A DNA stretch of 64,000 nt. Source: Sabellastarte sp. h YS-2021 (Eukaryota; Annelida; Polychaeta; Sabellida; Sabellidae). Position numbers and translations under genes: made by a program. Positions within the stretch are counted from its first letter, which is position 1. Each line of letters opens with the position of its first letter. The notes below the pieces were generated by a model. The model was not told the DNA's origin, made no database searches, and saw nothing but the letters and a program-made list of their open reading frames with translations. The stretch spans positions 15,290,496-15,354,495 of the forward strand of contig OZ024936.1 of assembly GCA_964017235.1 (NCBI GenBank), written 5' to 3'. Positions 9,601 through 19,360 of this stretch are shown here, in pieces.

Positions 9601-12538
9601 GCATATCATACATTAGTACACATGAAGTTGATGTCATTGAGAAACCTACTACTCATGCATATGTGTGAACACCCACCTGGCACTTCATTAGATAAGATCA
9701 TTTTAGGAATCACTGCATATCCTCTTGGGTCAATCACCAGCACATCTTGTTCTCCGTAGTCAGGGTGCAAACTGGATGCAATAGTGTAACGGTTTGACAG
9801 CACACTGGCATATTCCGCTGCATCGAACTCTGTGTAGTAATATTCACAAGCCATCTGGACCGGAGTTTTAGGGTTGAAGCCAAACCATCGCAGAGATCCC
9901 TTCACTGAGATGTCATCACGATACTGGTTAGCCCAAAGCTTTTCTCCATAAGTATGCTACAATGACAGAAGCCATTTCTAAATGTGTGTTGTCTATTGAA
10001 CAATCTTGTCTATTCATGCTTGGCACATACCATATTAAATCTATGTCTTCTTCCAGAAAATGTATGGTCTATTTTCTTTTTGGAATTATGGAATTATAAT
10101 CATTCAATTTTGTTTGTTATTTCAAAAACTTTCAAAGTATGTTGTTCAGCCAGTTTGTTTCTTTGTCTGTTTATCTGTTTGTTTGTTAATGCCTTCTAGG
10201 TCACAATTTTGGAGCTAGGACTCTCATTTTTCCTAAAACATTGTTATTTGGTCAGAATAGAGCACTACTGTTTTTTTCATCAAAATTGGTAGCATTTTCA
10301 CATAGCTAACACCATTTCAACAGCTTAGCAACTGCATTCACAAATTGCTGCAACATTTTGAAGTCTGCTACTTGGATGAGAGACTTTAGTTGAATGTTCT
10401 TTATGAAAAAACAGCACATGGATTTAATCTCAAATTTTAACAGTATGTGGGGCTTCCTCAAACAAAGATTGATTTATTTTTCTTAATTATTCAAAAGGAC
10501 TGAAATTGAAATTATCTTCTTAAACCTTTATTGTGGCAAACCTGGTCTTTCATTTCATAAATCACCATGGGCTGTTATGATTCTATGGATTTCAGGACAC
10601 ATAAACAAACACGTTTATTTCTATTGAGGGATTTGGTTTATATGTTGCAGGTCAGTTTAATATAACATGTGGGATGCTCTATAGATCAGTATTGATGCGA
10701 CCTTAGTCACTGAAAAAAAATCATCAAACTCTTTTGACTTTTCATCAATTGCCTGGATGCCACTTAACTTTGACTTGGCTTACCATTTCAGCAAATGCCA
10801 CATCAAGGTTTTCAAATTCTCTCATTCCCTCTTCTGTCACATCATTTCCTTCTTCGTCATAAAATAGCATATCATAATAGTTGGTTTCAAACCCAGACAC
10901 ATTGTACTTCAATGCTTCTCTGAAGCTAGAACAGATATATAAGAATTAATTGAGTGGCTAAGAAATGACAAAAACTGCACATGACTGCATTATTAATCTG
11001 TTTACAGTTTATGCATGTGATATCTGGTCACGACAAAATGAATTTTGTAATTATATTGCATTTTTCATCAAATTTAAGTACATGAGGAGAGTACACTCCA
11101 AACCAATCAGAAACAACCTGATATGATAGTTGGCAACTTATGGAATATCATCTGGCATATATAGACTCTCAGGTCCTTGGTGGCCTAGTGAGTTAGCAGG
11201 TTTGACATCTAATCACAGGCTGTCCACTCTGCGTGGATTTTGACTCACTAGTGACAAATGCTGAGGACATATCCAAATATTACCCTGGCTATTGAACCAG
11301 ACGTAAAATCTAAACTGTGGTTTTATGTGGACTATTGGTGTACCAGTCTATTATTCTCATGTAAGGCCATTTTTAACTTGCTAACTAAGAGCAATTTGTC
11401 CTGCTTAGTTACTATAATTATTGTTTCAATATTTCTCATACAAGTTGATTATTCTGCTCACAAAAATATGCCTACACACTGTTCCAATAAAAAGCAGACA
11501 TGAAAGAAAGTAAATTAAAAGTATTTTACAGCATCAACTGAAACATATACATTAATAAGTAAACTTCAGATTTTCACAAATAAAAGTGTGTTGCCAAACA
11601 TGCAGTATATAAAGAGAAAACTAAATTTAGCAAAATATGATATAATTGTTATCTGACAGAACAAAAAGAATTTGAAACTGTGTAGCAATAAATTGAAGAA
11701 AACATATGCAACAAAACAAGTTACAAATCACACTTACACAGGGTTTTGAGTATTTCCCTGTGTCATATGTATCCACTGTGCCCCTCCCTCCACTATGACG
11801 TCTCCAAAGATCTTGGTTTGCAGGCGGCCCCCGACTTCATCTCTTCCCTCCAGGATGACAAAATTTGTGATCCCTTCATTCACCAGGGTGCGTGCTGCAC
11901 CCACCCCTGCCATACCAGCACCAAGTATGATGACATCATACTCTCCTGTTAAAGGTCAAAGGTCAATGAGTCACTCTGTCGTATAGTAGGTATTTTTGTA
12001 TTGTACATGCAACACGTTGAGGATAAATAAACAAATGTCCTGCCAAGAAAAGTAATAATCCAGACCCTATGTAGAATTATAACCCAATCACAACTTCAGA
12101 AGCACAGACGTGAAGTGATATTTATACCATAAATATGGCCTTAGAGGTCTTATTGCAATAATACTTATGTGAGTCTATTATCCACCATGCAATGTATTTG
12201 ACCTAAATACCTCGACTTATAGACTGGGTCGTTTTTTTATGTATCATCTGTCAGTATTTACCATGCATAATGAGCATTACAAATGTGTTCACAAGTATTG
12301 CATTAAATTAAATTAATTATCACCTTATGTAAATTTTGCGTTTTGGGACAAATGCATTATGCCATGGATAGCAGATTGTGTGGTTTATTGCTGAACAAAC
12401 ACTGCTATATAGGCTATTAAAGTTACTTGCAAGTTTATTCATTCCATACTTACCTCCACTGTGGCTGTCACATTTCACCCACGTGACACCACAACACGTC
12501 ACTAGCAGTAGGCAGACAGTATAAGTGTGGAATTGCAT
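3263..12538 (-). CDS. Secreted FAD-dependent polyamine oxidase-like protein, copy A (9 exons, 540 aa)
   Basis: Coding exons on the minus strand: 12538-12454, 11945-11738, 10925-10784, 9956-9677, 7782-7687, 7029-6929, 5799-5589, 4708-4570, 3623-3263. All junctions are GT-AG and the phases join into one 540-codon frame ending in TAA. The product starts with a signal peptide (about residues 1-23), then the FAD dinucleotide fold (GAGMAG at 37-42, E61), the GGR loop (67-69), a substrate domain, and the C-terminal FAD motif YFAGEAYS with GYAHGA (438-454). Exon-by-exon similarity is best to plant apoplastic polyamine oxidases, which oxidise spermidine/spermine and release H2O2. N-glycosylation sequons lie at N106 and N254. 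H312 replaces the usual catalytic lysine. The tail carries NYDPNAQIDDGSC and a hydrophobic end. I chose the ATG at 12538 because it aligns with copy B and opens the signal peptide. Fold is certain; substrate is inferred and another amine or amino acid is possible. Confidence 0.93.
4168..4255 (-). mobile_element. tRNA-derived SINE head, family 1
   Basis: Reverse complement of the family 1 head: GTTCAACCCACACAGATGTG, ACAGCCTGTGATTAGATGCC, CCACTAGGACACC. A second, weaker piece lies at 4450-4525. Both are in the last intron of copy A. Confidence 0.6.
4570..4708 (-). CDS. Copy A exon 8: 'FGHDVPEAEEILIPR' segment
   Basis: Residues 375-421, with DEEVKAEVMAVLKNIFGHDV, PEAEEILIPR and GSYSDWPLG. The last block is the conserved aromatic-cage motif near the flavin. 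The acceptor is TTATTTTAG|AT and the donor TTGGG|GTAATA. Confidence 0.9.
4930..5100 (+). repeat. Dispersed repeat shared with 23140-23290
   Basis: GAGGTCAAAAAGGGAAAATT, CAGGGACATGTCA, AAGATCCAAAGTAGCAGCCA and CTGGGGG align with GAAGGTCAAAACGGGGAATT ... CTGGGGGG at 23170-23240. Unclassified and short. Confidence 0.45.
5589..5799 (-). CDS. Copy A exon 7: active-site barrel with His for Lys
   Basis: Residues 305-375. FSMNDYIHVHVRF aligns with the Phe-x-Met-x-x-Tyr-Thr-Lys block of plant PAO. Y310 is kept but the catalytic Lys position is H312 (codon CAT at 5778-5776). YASKRRGYFTVWQ follows, as in plant PAO. The acceptor is ATTTACAG|TT and the donor ACTG|GTGAGT. Confidence 0.93.
6929..7029 (-). 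CDS. Copy A exon 6: FAD-domain 'GVLQ' segment
   Basis: Residues 271-304, reading GKKVITTFSIGVLQNSLVQF then YPSLPEWKLQSLHA. It matches the conserved 'S-x-G-V-L-Q ... P-x-L-P-x-W-K' block of plant PAO. The acceptor is TATGCAG|GA and the donor CATGCT|GTAAGA. Confidence 0.88.
7687..7782 (-). CDS. Copy A exon 5: beta strands after the substrate domain
   Basis: Residues 239-271, DWEDKLHLETVVAAVNYTDS and following, with a sequon at N254. The acceptor is TATGTCAG|AC. The donor CAG|GTTTCG is weak compared with GTATGG in copy B, but length and phase are conserved. Confidence 0.85.
9090..9310 (-). mobile_element. tRNA-derived SINE, family 3 (intron 4, copy A)
   Basis: Minus-strand head with CCACAGCGGTAACACACTTG and a B-box-like GGTTCAACCCC, the body motif GTACGGTTTGCTCTGCCCA and an AAATAAAT tail. 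Not present in intron 4 of copy B. Confidence 0.75.
9677..9956 (-). CDS. Copy A exon 4: substrate domain
   Basis: Residues 146-239. It contains the conserved SLRWFGFNPKTPVQMACEYY block and then EFDAAEY. D190 (codon 9824-9822) falls where maize PAO has the active-site Glu170. The acceptor is CATTGTAG|CA and the donor CCAG|GTGGGT. Confidence 0.92.
10784..10925 (-). CDS. Copy A exon 3: substrate-domain helices
   Basis: Residues 98-145, with FREALKYNVSGFETNYYDML and an N-glycosylation sequon (NVS, N106). The acceptor is TTCTAG|C and the donor GAAATG|GTAAGC. The exon ends in phase 0. Confidence 0.9.
11172..11310 (+). mobile_element. tRNA-derived SINE, family 1 (intron 2, copy A)
   Basis: TGGCCTAGTGAGTTAGCAGG (A-box-like), ATCTAATCACAGGCTGT, a degenerate B box (GGATTTTGACTC), AATGCTGAGGAC and ACCCTGGCTATTGAACC. 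Copy B has the same insertion at 45899-46030. Confidence 0.7.
11738..11945 (-). CDS. Copy A exon 2: FAD dinucleotide-binding fold
   Basis: Residues 29-98. It reads EYDVIILGAGMAGVGAARTL, then the ribose-binding E61, the GGR loop, and EGGAQWIH. The acceptor is TTTAACAG|GA and the donor CCTGT|GTAAGTG. H88 in WIH matches the animal SMO/PAOX type rather than the Glu of maize PAO. Confidence 0.93.
12454..12538 (-). CDS. Copy A exon 1: signal peptide
   Basis: The exon encodes residues 1-28 plus one base. A hydrophobic core (VCLLLVTCCGVTW) followed by VKCDSHSG fits a cleavable secretion signal. The donor is GAG|GTAAGTA. The ATG directly follows CACAG, so an acceptor could lie at the start codon and the 5' UTR could be spliced on from farther upstream. 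Confidence 0.85.
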
Positions 12539-12562
12539 CTGTGGAGCACATACATTCATGTA

Positions 12563-12790
12563 TTTATTTGGGTTTTAACCTCGCTTTCAACACTGTGTAG
12601 GTCATATCACGATTGTTTGTTTTATGGGCAGAGGAAACCAGTACATACAGCTGGTCAAGGTTCTGTAATGTAAACTACTGACCATAGGTAAGCAAATACC
12701 AACTTTCCGACATAGGGTCCGGGGTTTGAACTCACAGGTGGGAGGCAAGTGTGTTACCACTGTGGCACTATGCCCCCCCCCCCCCCCATA
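12563..12790 (-). mobile_element. tRNA-derived SINE, family 3
   Basis: On the minus strand a tRNA-like head (GCCACAGTGGTAACACACTT, B box GTTCAAACCCC), then a body with CCTTGACCAGCTGTATGTAC and an AAATAAAT tail. A run of 14 C's caps the head side. It lies just upstream of copy A exon 1 and is absent from copy B. Confidence 0.75.
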
Positions 12791-12818
12791 CATTCACATG
12801 GTACTTACAGTATCTAAA

Positions 12819-12965
12819 ATGCCCTCAGTGGCCTATTTGGTTGGCAGGTTTGGCATCTAATCATAGGCTGTAACCTCTGTGTGGGTTCAACTCCCACAAG
12901 TGACAATGCTGAGTACCTGTCCCAATATGGACCTGGCTGCTGAACGGGATGTAATACCTTAACAT
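12819..12965 (+). mobile_element. tRNA-derived SINE, family 1
   Basis: CTCAGTGGCCTATTTGGTTG, ATCTAATCATAGGCTGTAAC, B box GGTTCAACTCCC, AATGCTGAGTACCTGTCCCA, GCTGCTGAACGGGATGTAA. The best-preserved copy of the family. Confidence 0.75.
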
Positions 12966-13436
12966 TTTACCAAATAAAATGTTTGAGATGACTAGAGGAA
13001 AGGATTTCTGGCAATATGTCAGATCTATGTATATATGGCTTGGGGATGTAGTCAGTCATCCTGAGTTCTGCCCATGGGTTATAAATTATGATACAGCCCT
13101 CTCAGACATTTAATTTTATGTGTGTGAGAAAAGGAAGGTGCAAAGTGTAATTGTCCAGGGAACAATAAATTATTCAGATATGAAACCACATGATACACTG
13201 TATGTATACCATATAGAAAATTCTAATTTTTCTCGATATTCAATGGGAAAAAGAACCGCTATTCTTAGTATTGCAGCTATCAAGATATAATCATAATCAA
13301 CTTTTGTGACACTAGAATAAGCCGCAACAAACAAGTACATTGACCCAGTCTTTAATATTGTTCAGTTAAAAATACAAATGATACAAAGAACTGGAGTACA
13401 ATACTAGTCAACAGTTACACACACTTTATATGTAGG

Positions 13437-13565
13437 TCCTCGATGACCTAATGATTAGCAAGTTTGATATCTATCACCTCTGTAGGTTTGAGTCTCACAA
13501 GTGACAATGTTGAGGACCTGTCTCAATATGACCCTAACTGTTGAATGGGATGTAAAACACCAACT
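13437..13565 (+). mobile_element. tRNA-derived SINE, family 1
   Basis: CCTCGATGACCTAATGATTA, GGTTTGAGTCTCACAAGTGA, GTTGAGGACCTGTCTCAA, AACTGTTGAATGGGATGTAA. The middle of the head is shortened. Confidence 0.65.
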
Positions 13566-14609
13566 TTGACTATGTTTACATTATATTTAAATTTATTTAC
13601 AGTCAGTGGTTATATGAGCTTGTGCTTAACATTTATTATTTCAGGCCACCTTAAACTGGAGTCAACTGGAGGTAAATATTTTAGTTCAGGTTGGTCCTAC
13701 TTTTCGCTGTTAAATGCTAAATTTGGCTGTAACTTTTCATGATTTGTAAGCTTCAACACCTAAACTTAGTGTAAACTGAGCAAGGTTGTATTTACTTAAA
13801 GGTGATCTTAGTTTGATTTATGTTCAATGATAAGTAAGGATAAGGTGGCATTTAGCTGTTAATTTAAGGTTGGTTTATAACTTGTGGCCACCAAGGTTGA
13901 AATTACTTTTGTTTTTAAGTGAGACTATGAGATATAAAAAGTCTTGATTTGAGGTTAGTTTAAGTGTAGTGTTATGAGTGAGTACTGGAATGAATATGAA
14001 TGTTTTATTATGATGAACACACATATTAGTTCATAATTATTTATATGTTTTATGATCGATGCATACTAATAAATTCTATAATACGATTACTTTTGCTACT
14101 GGTCCTGGGAATGTGAATCAAAGCTCTGTCCACAGATATGATAGTTAAGCAGTTAAATGGCTAAAACCTTCAAATACTGTGCACTTTGAAATGTTCCCTA
14201 GACATTAATTTTAGCTACTTTAGCTAATGAGTTGGGATAGTGAAAATCAATTCCCTGTGAAATATTAAACCTAAATTAATCTTTTATCTAGAAACTAGTC
14301 ATTAATAAAAAATTCATTCGAGTGAATTTCTGAAAAAATATGAAACATTAGTGATCTTTTTTTTTCTAGTTAAAAAGCTCTACTTGTACAGTATTTTGTA
14401 TAAAATTGATACAATTTGGCTATTCATGTAACTTTCAAGGTCTTTCAAACCGATGACCCCATAAGAGGGAGCATGGTGATAAAATGCCATATTTGGTAAC
14501 AAATCTATGCGTAGGACCTTCAAAGATATTGCCTTAAGGACCAATTTCAAATCAAACCAATTTAACACATAATAGATTACTTAGTTATCACCCTATGTCA
14601 ATTACAGGT
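13566..14609. other. Upstream of copy A, nothing recognised
   Basis: AT-rich, no convincing coding sense, no match seen in unit B. Confidence 0.5.
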
Positions 14610-14870
14610 GGTACATGCTCCGGTTAAAGGTCTAACTAGGCAGTGGAACCTGCCTTCAAAGACGCCTCATACTTTCCGAGATTTGGTGGATTATTCACAC
14701 TAGAGGTGACGTAATTCATGGTTATAGGCACTGGGTGAAATGCCACTGTTCTTCAACTTCCGTCCGAGGTTCATGTGTGAACTTTTAACACAGTGGAAAA
14801 ATGTCCATTTACCTCCACCTGCCTTATGTCGCTATGTTACAACAAAAGACGAGACCGAGTCATAGCTCCT
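14610..14870 (-). repeat. Dispersed repeat, copy 1
   Basis: The minus strand (CAAATCTCGGAAAGTATGAG, GGTTCCACTGCC, GCATGTACCACCTGT) matches the plus strand at 31180-31265, and TAAATGGACATTTT.. TTGAAG also matches near 30865-30915. Type unknown; it could be a SINE or a MITE. Confidence 0.5.
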
Positions 14871-14989
14871 TATGGACACCATGGATCACATCTTCAGTTA
14901 CCGTAGCAAGAAATTCATCTGCGCATGCTCGCTCTCAAGGTACCAAATTCAGAGGCAGAAATTTAAAACATTTTAAAATTTCTGTGGGA

Positions 14990-15180
14990 CACTCAAGGAT
15001 TGGGACGGGGGGGGGGGGGGGGGGGGCACTGATTCACAAGTTTGCAAACAGACATCAGGCGATGATCCAAGGACAGGGACATTTTACCAAACGAGGCTTG
15101 AGGATTGGGATGGGGGGGCACAAGTTTGCAAACAAACATCAGGCGGTGATCCAAGGACAGGGACATTTTACCAAATGAGG
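14990..15180. repeat. Tandem duplication of about 100 bp with a long G run
   Basis: GAGGATTGGGATGGGGGGG, CACAAGTTTGCAAACAAACA, TCAGGCGGTGATCCAAGGAC is a near copy of the preceding segment (AAGGATTGGGACGGGG... TCAGGCGATGATCCAAGGAC). The first unit has a run of over 15 G's. Confidence 0.85.
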
Positions 15181-15364
15181 ACTACCGCAGGGTATATACC
15201 ACCTGTAGTGAGAATGGGGTATAACATGTTATCGTGAGCACAGACAGACACCGAGATGAACACACCCAACAATACAACCCCAAAAAGCAATAATATTGTG
15301 GTATATACATAACAATAAATGCAATAACCTATATTTATAGAAATTATACATTAGGTTTACGGGC

Positions 15365-15560
15365 ATCACACCTCTCAGGTCAGTGGTTCAAACCCCAGAC
15401 TTGATCCTATGTATTGTAGTTGCTTACTGATGCCCAGCAATTTATAGTGCAGAATCTTGAGTAACTAGTATGTACTGGTTGCCTCTGGCTTAAAACTACC
15501 CATTGTGATATAACCCGTGTGCTGTGAGCCACAGTAAACCCAAGTAAACCAAATCTACCA
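15365..15560 (+). mobile_element. tRNA-derived SINE, family 3, decayed
   Basis: B-box-like GGTTCAAACCCC, AGTTGCTTACTGATGCCCAG, TGTACTGGTTGCCTCTGG and CCATTGTGATATAACCC. Confidence 0.6.
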
Positions 15561-16195
15561 ATACAAAAACAAGTTTGAATTTGACAGCTAATATTATATA
15601 TTTTTGTCAGTGTGAGGGAATGAATACAATTGCTGTTCCAAGTGCACTAAAATTTGTATCATTTCATGCTGTGTCATCCCTATTCTGATAATTTAACATT
15701 GAAATTGATGACAAAGAAACCAATAATATCTTTAAAATAAAACCAACTTCAGAATTTTTCTTAGTTTAATTTATCTTAGTCTTTGGCACCTTTTAGCTTT
15801 GTGATATCAAAGAGCATTACAAAATCACTTGTGTGAGTGTTTTACACAAGAAAAACTAGTTTTCTACTATGTACGAATGGCACTGTAAAGAGGAACTGAC
15901 AGTGGTCTTGCTATAACCTCGTCTGCCCAGTCCCCGATGCACCATGTGACAAAAGGGAAAATAAAATGTAAAGATATAAAATATGGGAAATGTCAGTAGG
16001 ATCCAGTTTGATAAATTCAAATACTTACCCCTCTTCACGAAGAAAAACACTACCAACAAAATTTCAAAAATTGGTCAAGAAATAAAGCATTCACATCTTA
16101 TCCCATTGTTTAAGTATGGGCTCTAGCAAGGTTCATACTTCTAGAGATAACTTTTTTTTCAGGGGGTTGGGTGTCCAGACTTTCATGAATTGTGG

Positions 16196-16345
16196 TGTAG
16201 TGTGATGAGTACCTGTCTCATTACTGAAGTTAAGCAGCAATGGGCTATTTTAGCACTTGGATGGGTGACCACCTCAGTGCACTACTCCCGTCTCTGACGG
16301 CTTTGCACCTCGCGACCAAAACCCCTTTCGACTATAGTATTGAAT
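16196..16345 (+). mobile_element. 5S rRNA-derived SINE
   Basis: ACTGAAGTTAAGCAGCAATG then GGGC...TAGCACTTGGATGGGTGACC (16220-16272) is the internal promoter region of 5S rRNA (A box, intermediate element, C box). The 3' part, GTCTCTGACGGCTTTGCACC through ACCCCTTTCGAC, is shared with the copy at 50405. It is too divergent at the 5' end for a working 5S gene. Confidence 0.8.
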
Positions 16346-17229
16346 CAGTGCATCTTGTGTCATAATTGGTGTAAGGGTGCCCAAAAGTTTCTCATCAGGG
16401 ATACATGCATCTCGTGACCATGAGAACTTGTACCCACAACTCATACAACAAATCCATGCAGGCTGAAAGTATTTATCAGTCCTAGTTATTGACAATATGT
16501 AATCAAAGATTACAGTGAGTTGAGCTTTCAAATTTGAAGCATAGTTCTGGTATTAGATCCTCAAGCAGCTTTTTTGGTTATAATAAAACATTGCTAAAAT
16601 GCCAGAGATTTCTGTAACCTCATAATTCTCCCTTAATATAAATAAGTTTGGTTTATAATTATTTAATATTCAAGTAGAATTAATTTTTATTATTTTAAAG
16701 TTTTGTTAGAAAACTCAACGGAGTTCCATGACCTCATATGATCTCATTAATATTAGTATTATATCATTAATATTAGTTAGTATTTGTGTACAAGTTGTCG
16801 AGTTCTTCTAGTCATGAGTTTCACAAAACTTTTAAAACATGTCAGGGTTCAAATAGTTATGCCCTTTTTATCAAAATGTTTCATATGAATCATTCGTTTA
16901 CAGTCAATATTTCACTGTTAATATTAAGGAGTTTCCATGTAAAATACTTGATTTTCAAGCAGACCTTTTCAGACGGGGTTTCTCTAACATACCATTTGTT
17001 TGACCAACAATAGTGAGAAATATACACTAAGGAATAAAGAGTATATTTTTCCTGGCTCCCTTTTCTAAGTTAGTTTGAAAAATTAGACATCTTTCAAATA
17101 TTCCATAACTTTCGGTTACAACTATACTACTAAACAGTTACATAACCGATAAATGTGAAACACCCATTTGTGGAGTACATTTTAAAATTTTATCACTCTA
17201 ACAGACAAGAAAGGTACATTTTAAGTCTG

Positions 17230-17720
17230 CTATTTTTCATATATATATTTTAAAATACACCAATAGGATTAATCTCTTATTATATTTACCTTTGTTTATG
17301 AAGAAATAATCCCACGATACACTCCCAAATCAGTTCTGTCTTTCCGAATGTGAAGCTTAATTTAAAGGTTAAATTACACTGTTCCCCTTACTCCTACAGT
17401 GTCTGTAAAATTAGTAATCAAAATGTTTTATTGTTAAGAAGAGACTGGCTGGATTGTTACTTAAACTCGCAGTCAACCATGTCTGGATACCAACAAGGCC
17501 CATATAACAATTTCCATATTAGAAGGATATTATGCTTGGCGGGGACTTCAATAAACAGATGGATTTGTATGTAATTATACCTTTGACCAGTCACAATACA
17601 GATTTACTTATGTGGCTCCTATAAATAATATTCCTGTGGGTTTCAGAGTAGCCACACTTGGATGCCCACTTTTGTCTATTTGGTAAGTATTAAAGATAAG
17701 ATCTTTTGTAAAGGGACAAA
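17230..17720. other. Conserved block upstream of copy A, possible 5' exon or promoter
   Basis: It matches 62300-62800 across about 480 bp. On the minus strand both copies keep an open stretch encoding GSVSWD-x-x-F-x-N-x followed by the donor sequence G|GTAAATAT (17289 in A, 62361 in B). It may be a 5' UTR exon spliced to the acceptor at the ATG of exon 1. The conservation may also just be residual identity of the duplication. Confidence 0.35.
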
Positions 17721-17724
17721 AAAA

Positions 17725-18640
17725 GAAAATTACATTAATTCAGATGGACAGTGGCTCTCTGAGGAAACTGTGCACAATAGCTGACCTGGTCAGAGAGTGT
17801 TGATATAAAAGATAACACCTAGCTATATTAGAGGTCATTATATACTCGATCAAAAGAGGGGATTATGTTAATGGTGCATTCACACTTTCTCAATAGGTAG
17901 CCTCTATGTGGATAATGTGTCTTCAAAATCTCAGACCATGTTATTTCGTTTTTATCAAGTGAATAAATGGTGAGCGGAAAGAAAGAATTGTGGACAAATG
18001 CCTTGTAGAAATAATACTTTGAAAAAAGAATGGAAAAAAGGCCTTGTGTAAAAAAAGTCAAGGAGTGGAATTTCGGAGTAGATTATACAAAAAGCTCCAT
18101 ATCAACATTCATAATATCATGACCTTTGATCAAAGCATACAAAAGTTATTCTTACAGAACTTGAAAACGAAAGTATGATTAAAAAATTATGTAAATGTTA
18201 TTAATTTAAATCAATGCATAAGCTAGTTCTTTTGAAACACTTGTAAATCCAATCTTCTGTAGGTTATTGCAGAAATTTTATATTTGGACTATCTAAGAAC
18301 AAGTAATATTCAGTTACACAGTAATTCTATGTAGGAAAATGAAAAAAGGATATGATAACATCTGAGAACATGACTCTTGAGTATTCCTTTTGGAATGGAA
18401 CAGTAATATAATACATTTATTAGTGCTGTATATATCTTATATGTGTTCAAAATGAATATAGTGTGTGATAATATTTTGTTCATCTTTTCACGTTTTTCAT
18501 TTTAAGTATGCATACTAAATAAAAAAAATCCCCCCAAAATATCAAAGTTTTGTTTTACACAAAGCTTATTTTCCATTCTCCCAAAACAGACAAGACATTG
18601 TTTCCACAAGGCTTTTTTCACAGATTTCAATAAATAGCTT
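17725..18640. other. Nothing recognised
   Basis: AT-rich sequence between unit A and the MITE at 18645; short open stretches only, with no family resemblance. Confidence 0.5.
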
Positions 18641-18644
18641 GTGT

Positions 18645-19078
18645 ATTGGGCCGTTTTGACACCAGCACCGGGTCGAAACGTCTCACTGCGCCGTTTCAAC
18701 ACCACGGTTAATTTACATTTATTAGCTTTATCTGTAATCTTTTTTATATATATAACTCACGTCATTATTATCATTATTTGTGTTTTGGCTTTTGTACTTG
18801 TAGTGCTTTTACTGTATTGCTGTTGAAATAAATGGATGTTATATTGAGAGATTTTTTTTTCAGAAATAAACCTGCCTGGCGTGAAAAACATAAAGGTATA
18901 GAGCAAAATCAAAAACTAAAAAGTAAATAGTAAAACTTAAAAACTAGATAAAACCTTTTGTTATATGCCATTTGCCTTCAAATGACCTTTAAATGTTATA
19001 ACGGTGTTGAAACGGCGCACATATTGAATGTGCCAGGTCGAAACGGCGCATGGGGCTGAAACGGCCCATAACACTTGC
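18645..19078. mobile_element. MITE-like element with CCGTTTC inverted termini
   Basis: The left end TGGGCCGTTTTGACACCAGC continues to GGTCGAAACG, GCGCCGTTTCAACACC (18647-18703). The right end has the same blocks in reverse complement: GGTGTTGAAACGGCGC, GGTCGAAACGGCGC, GGCTGAAACGGCCCA (19001-19069). The inverted arms are about 60-70 bp with a roughly 300-bp AT-rich core and no transposase. Confidence 0.75.
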
Positions 19079-19249
19079 ATTTAAACCAGTCGGAAAGTCT
19101 CCACAAAATAGTTAATTCTAAACACAGCTGTTTTGTATAGTTTGTATTTCAGTCCCCCATTTCTTAGGTTTTTGTGTATTTTAGAGATCTGTTACAACTA
19201 TGGCGCCTATGTGTATAATGTAGGTGTAGGACATACCGTATAATGCTAT

Positions 19250-19360
19250 GCAGTCATATCGTTTATCACATTTCATATCCAAACATTTTATACCCAGACT
19301 ATCACATTTCATACTGGACATTTCATACCTGGATATTTCGTACCCAGCCTAGGACATTTG
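19250..19360. repeat. Degenerate short repeat (ACATTTCATACC-like)
   Basis: CACATTTCATATCC, CACATTTCATACTGG, ACATTTCATACCTGG and ACATTTGGTACTG recur at uneven spacing. Confidence 0.6.

Larger units (their letters stand above)
360..17720. repeat. Segmental duplication, unit A
   Basis: This block matches 27230-62800 in the same orientation. Anchors: 550-1340 with 27430-28140; 1350-1620 with 30530-30810; 1900-2610 with 31480-32230; 2611-13200 with 37524-47950 (genes, introns and flanks); 16540-17720 with 61590-62800. It may begin before the window. Coordinates are approximate because identity fades at the ends. Confidence 0.85.

Noticed and set aside
11746..11986. Plus-strand open frames opposite exon 2 (also 46543-46794)
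   Set aside because: Antisense to a well-supported exon; conserved between copies only because the exon is.
14801..15178. 125-codon plus-strand open frame
   Set aside because: Runs through a dispersed repeat, a long G run and a tandem duplication; it resembles no protein.
16200..16300. Functional 5S rRNA gene
   Set aside because: The 5' third does not match 5S, there is no T-run terminator at the right place, and the same non-5S tail is shared with a second copy.
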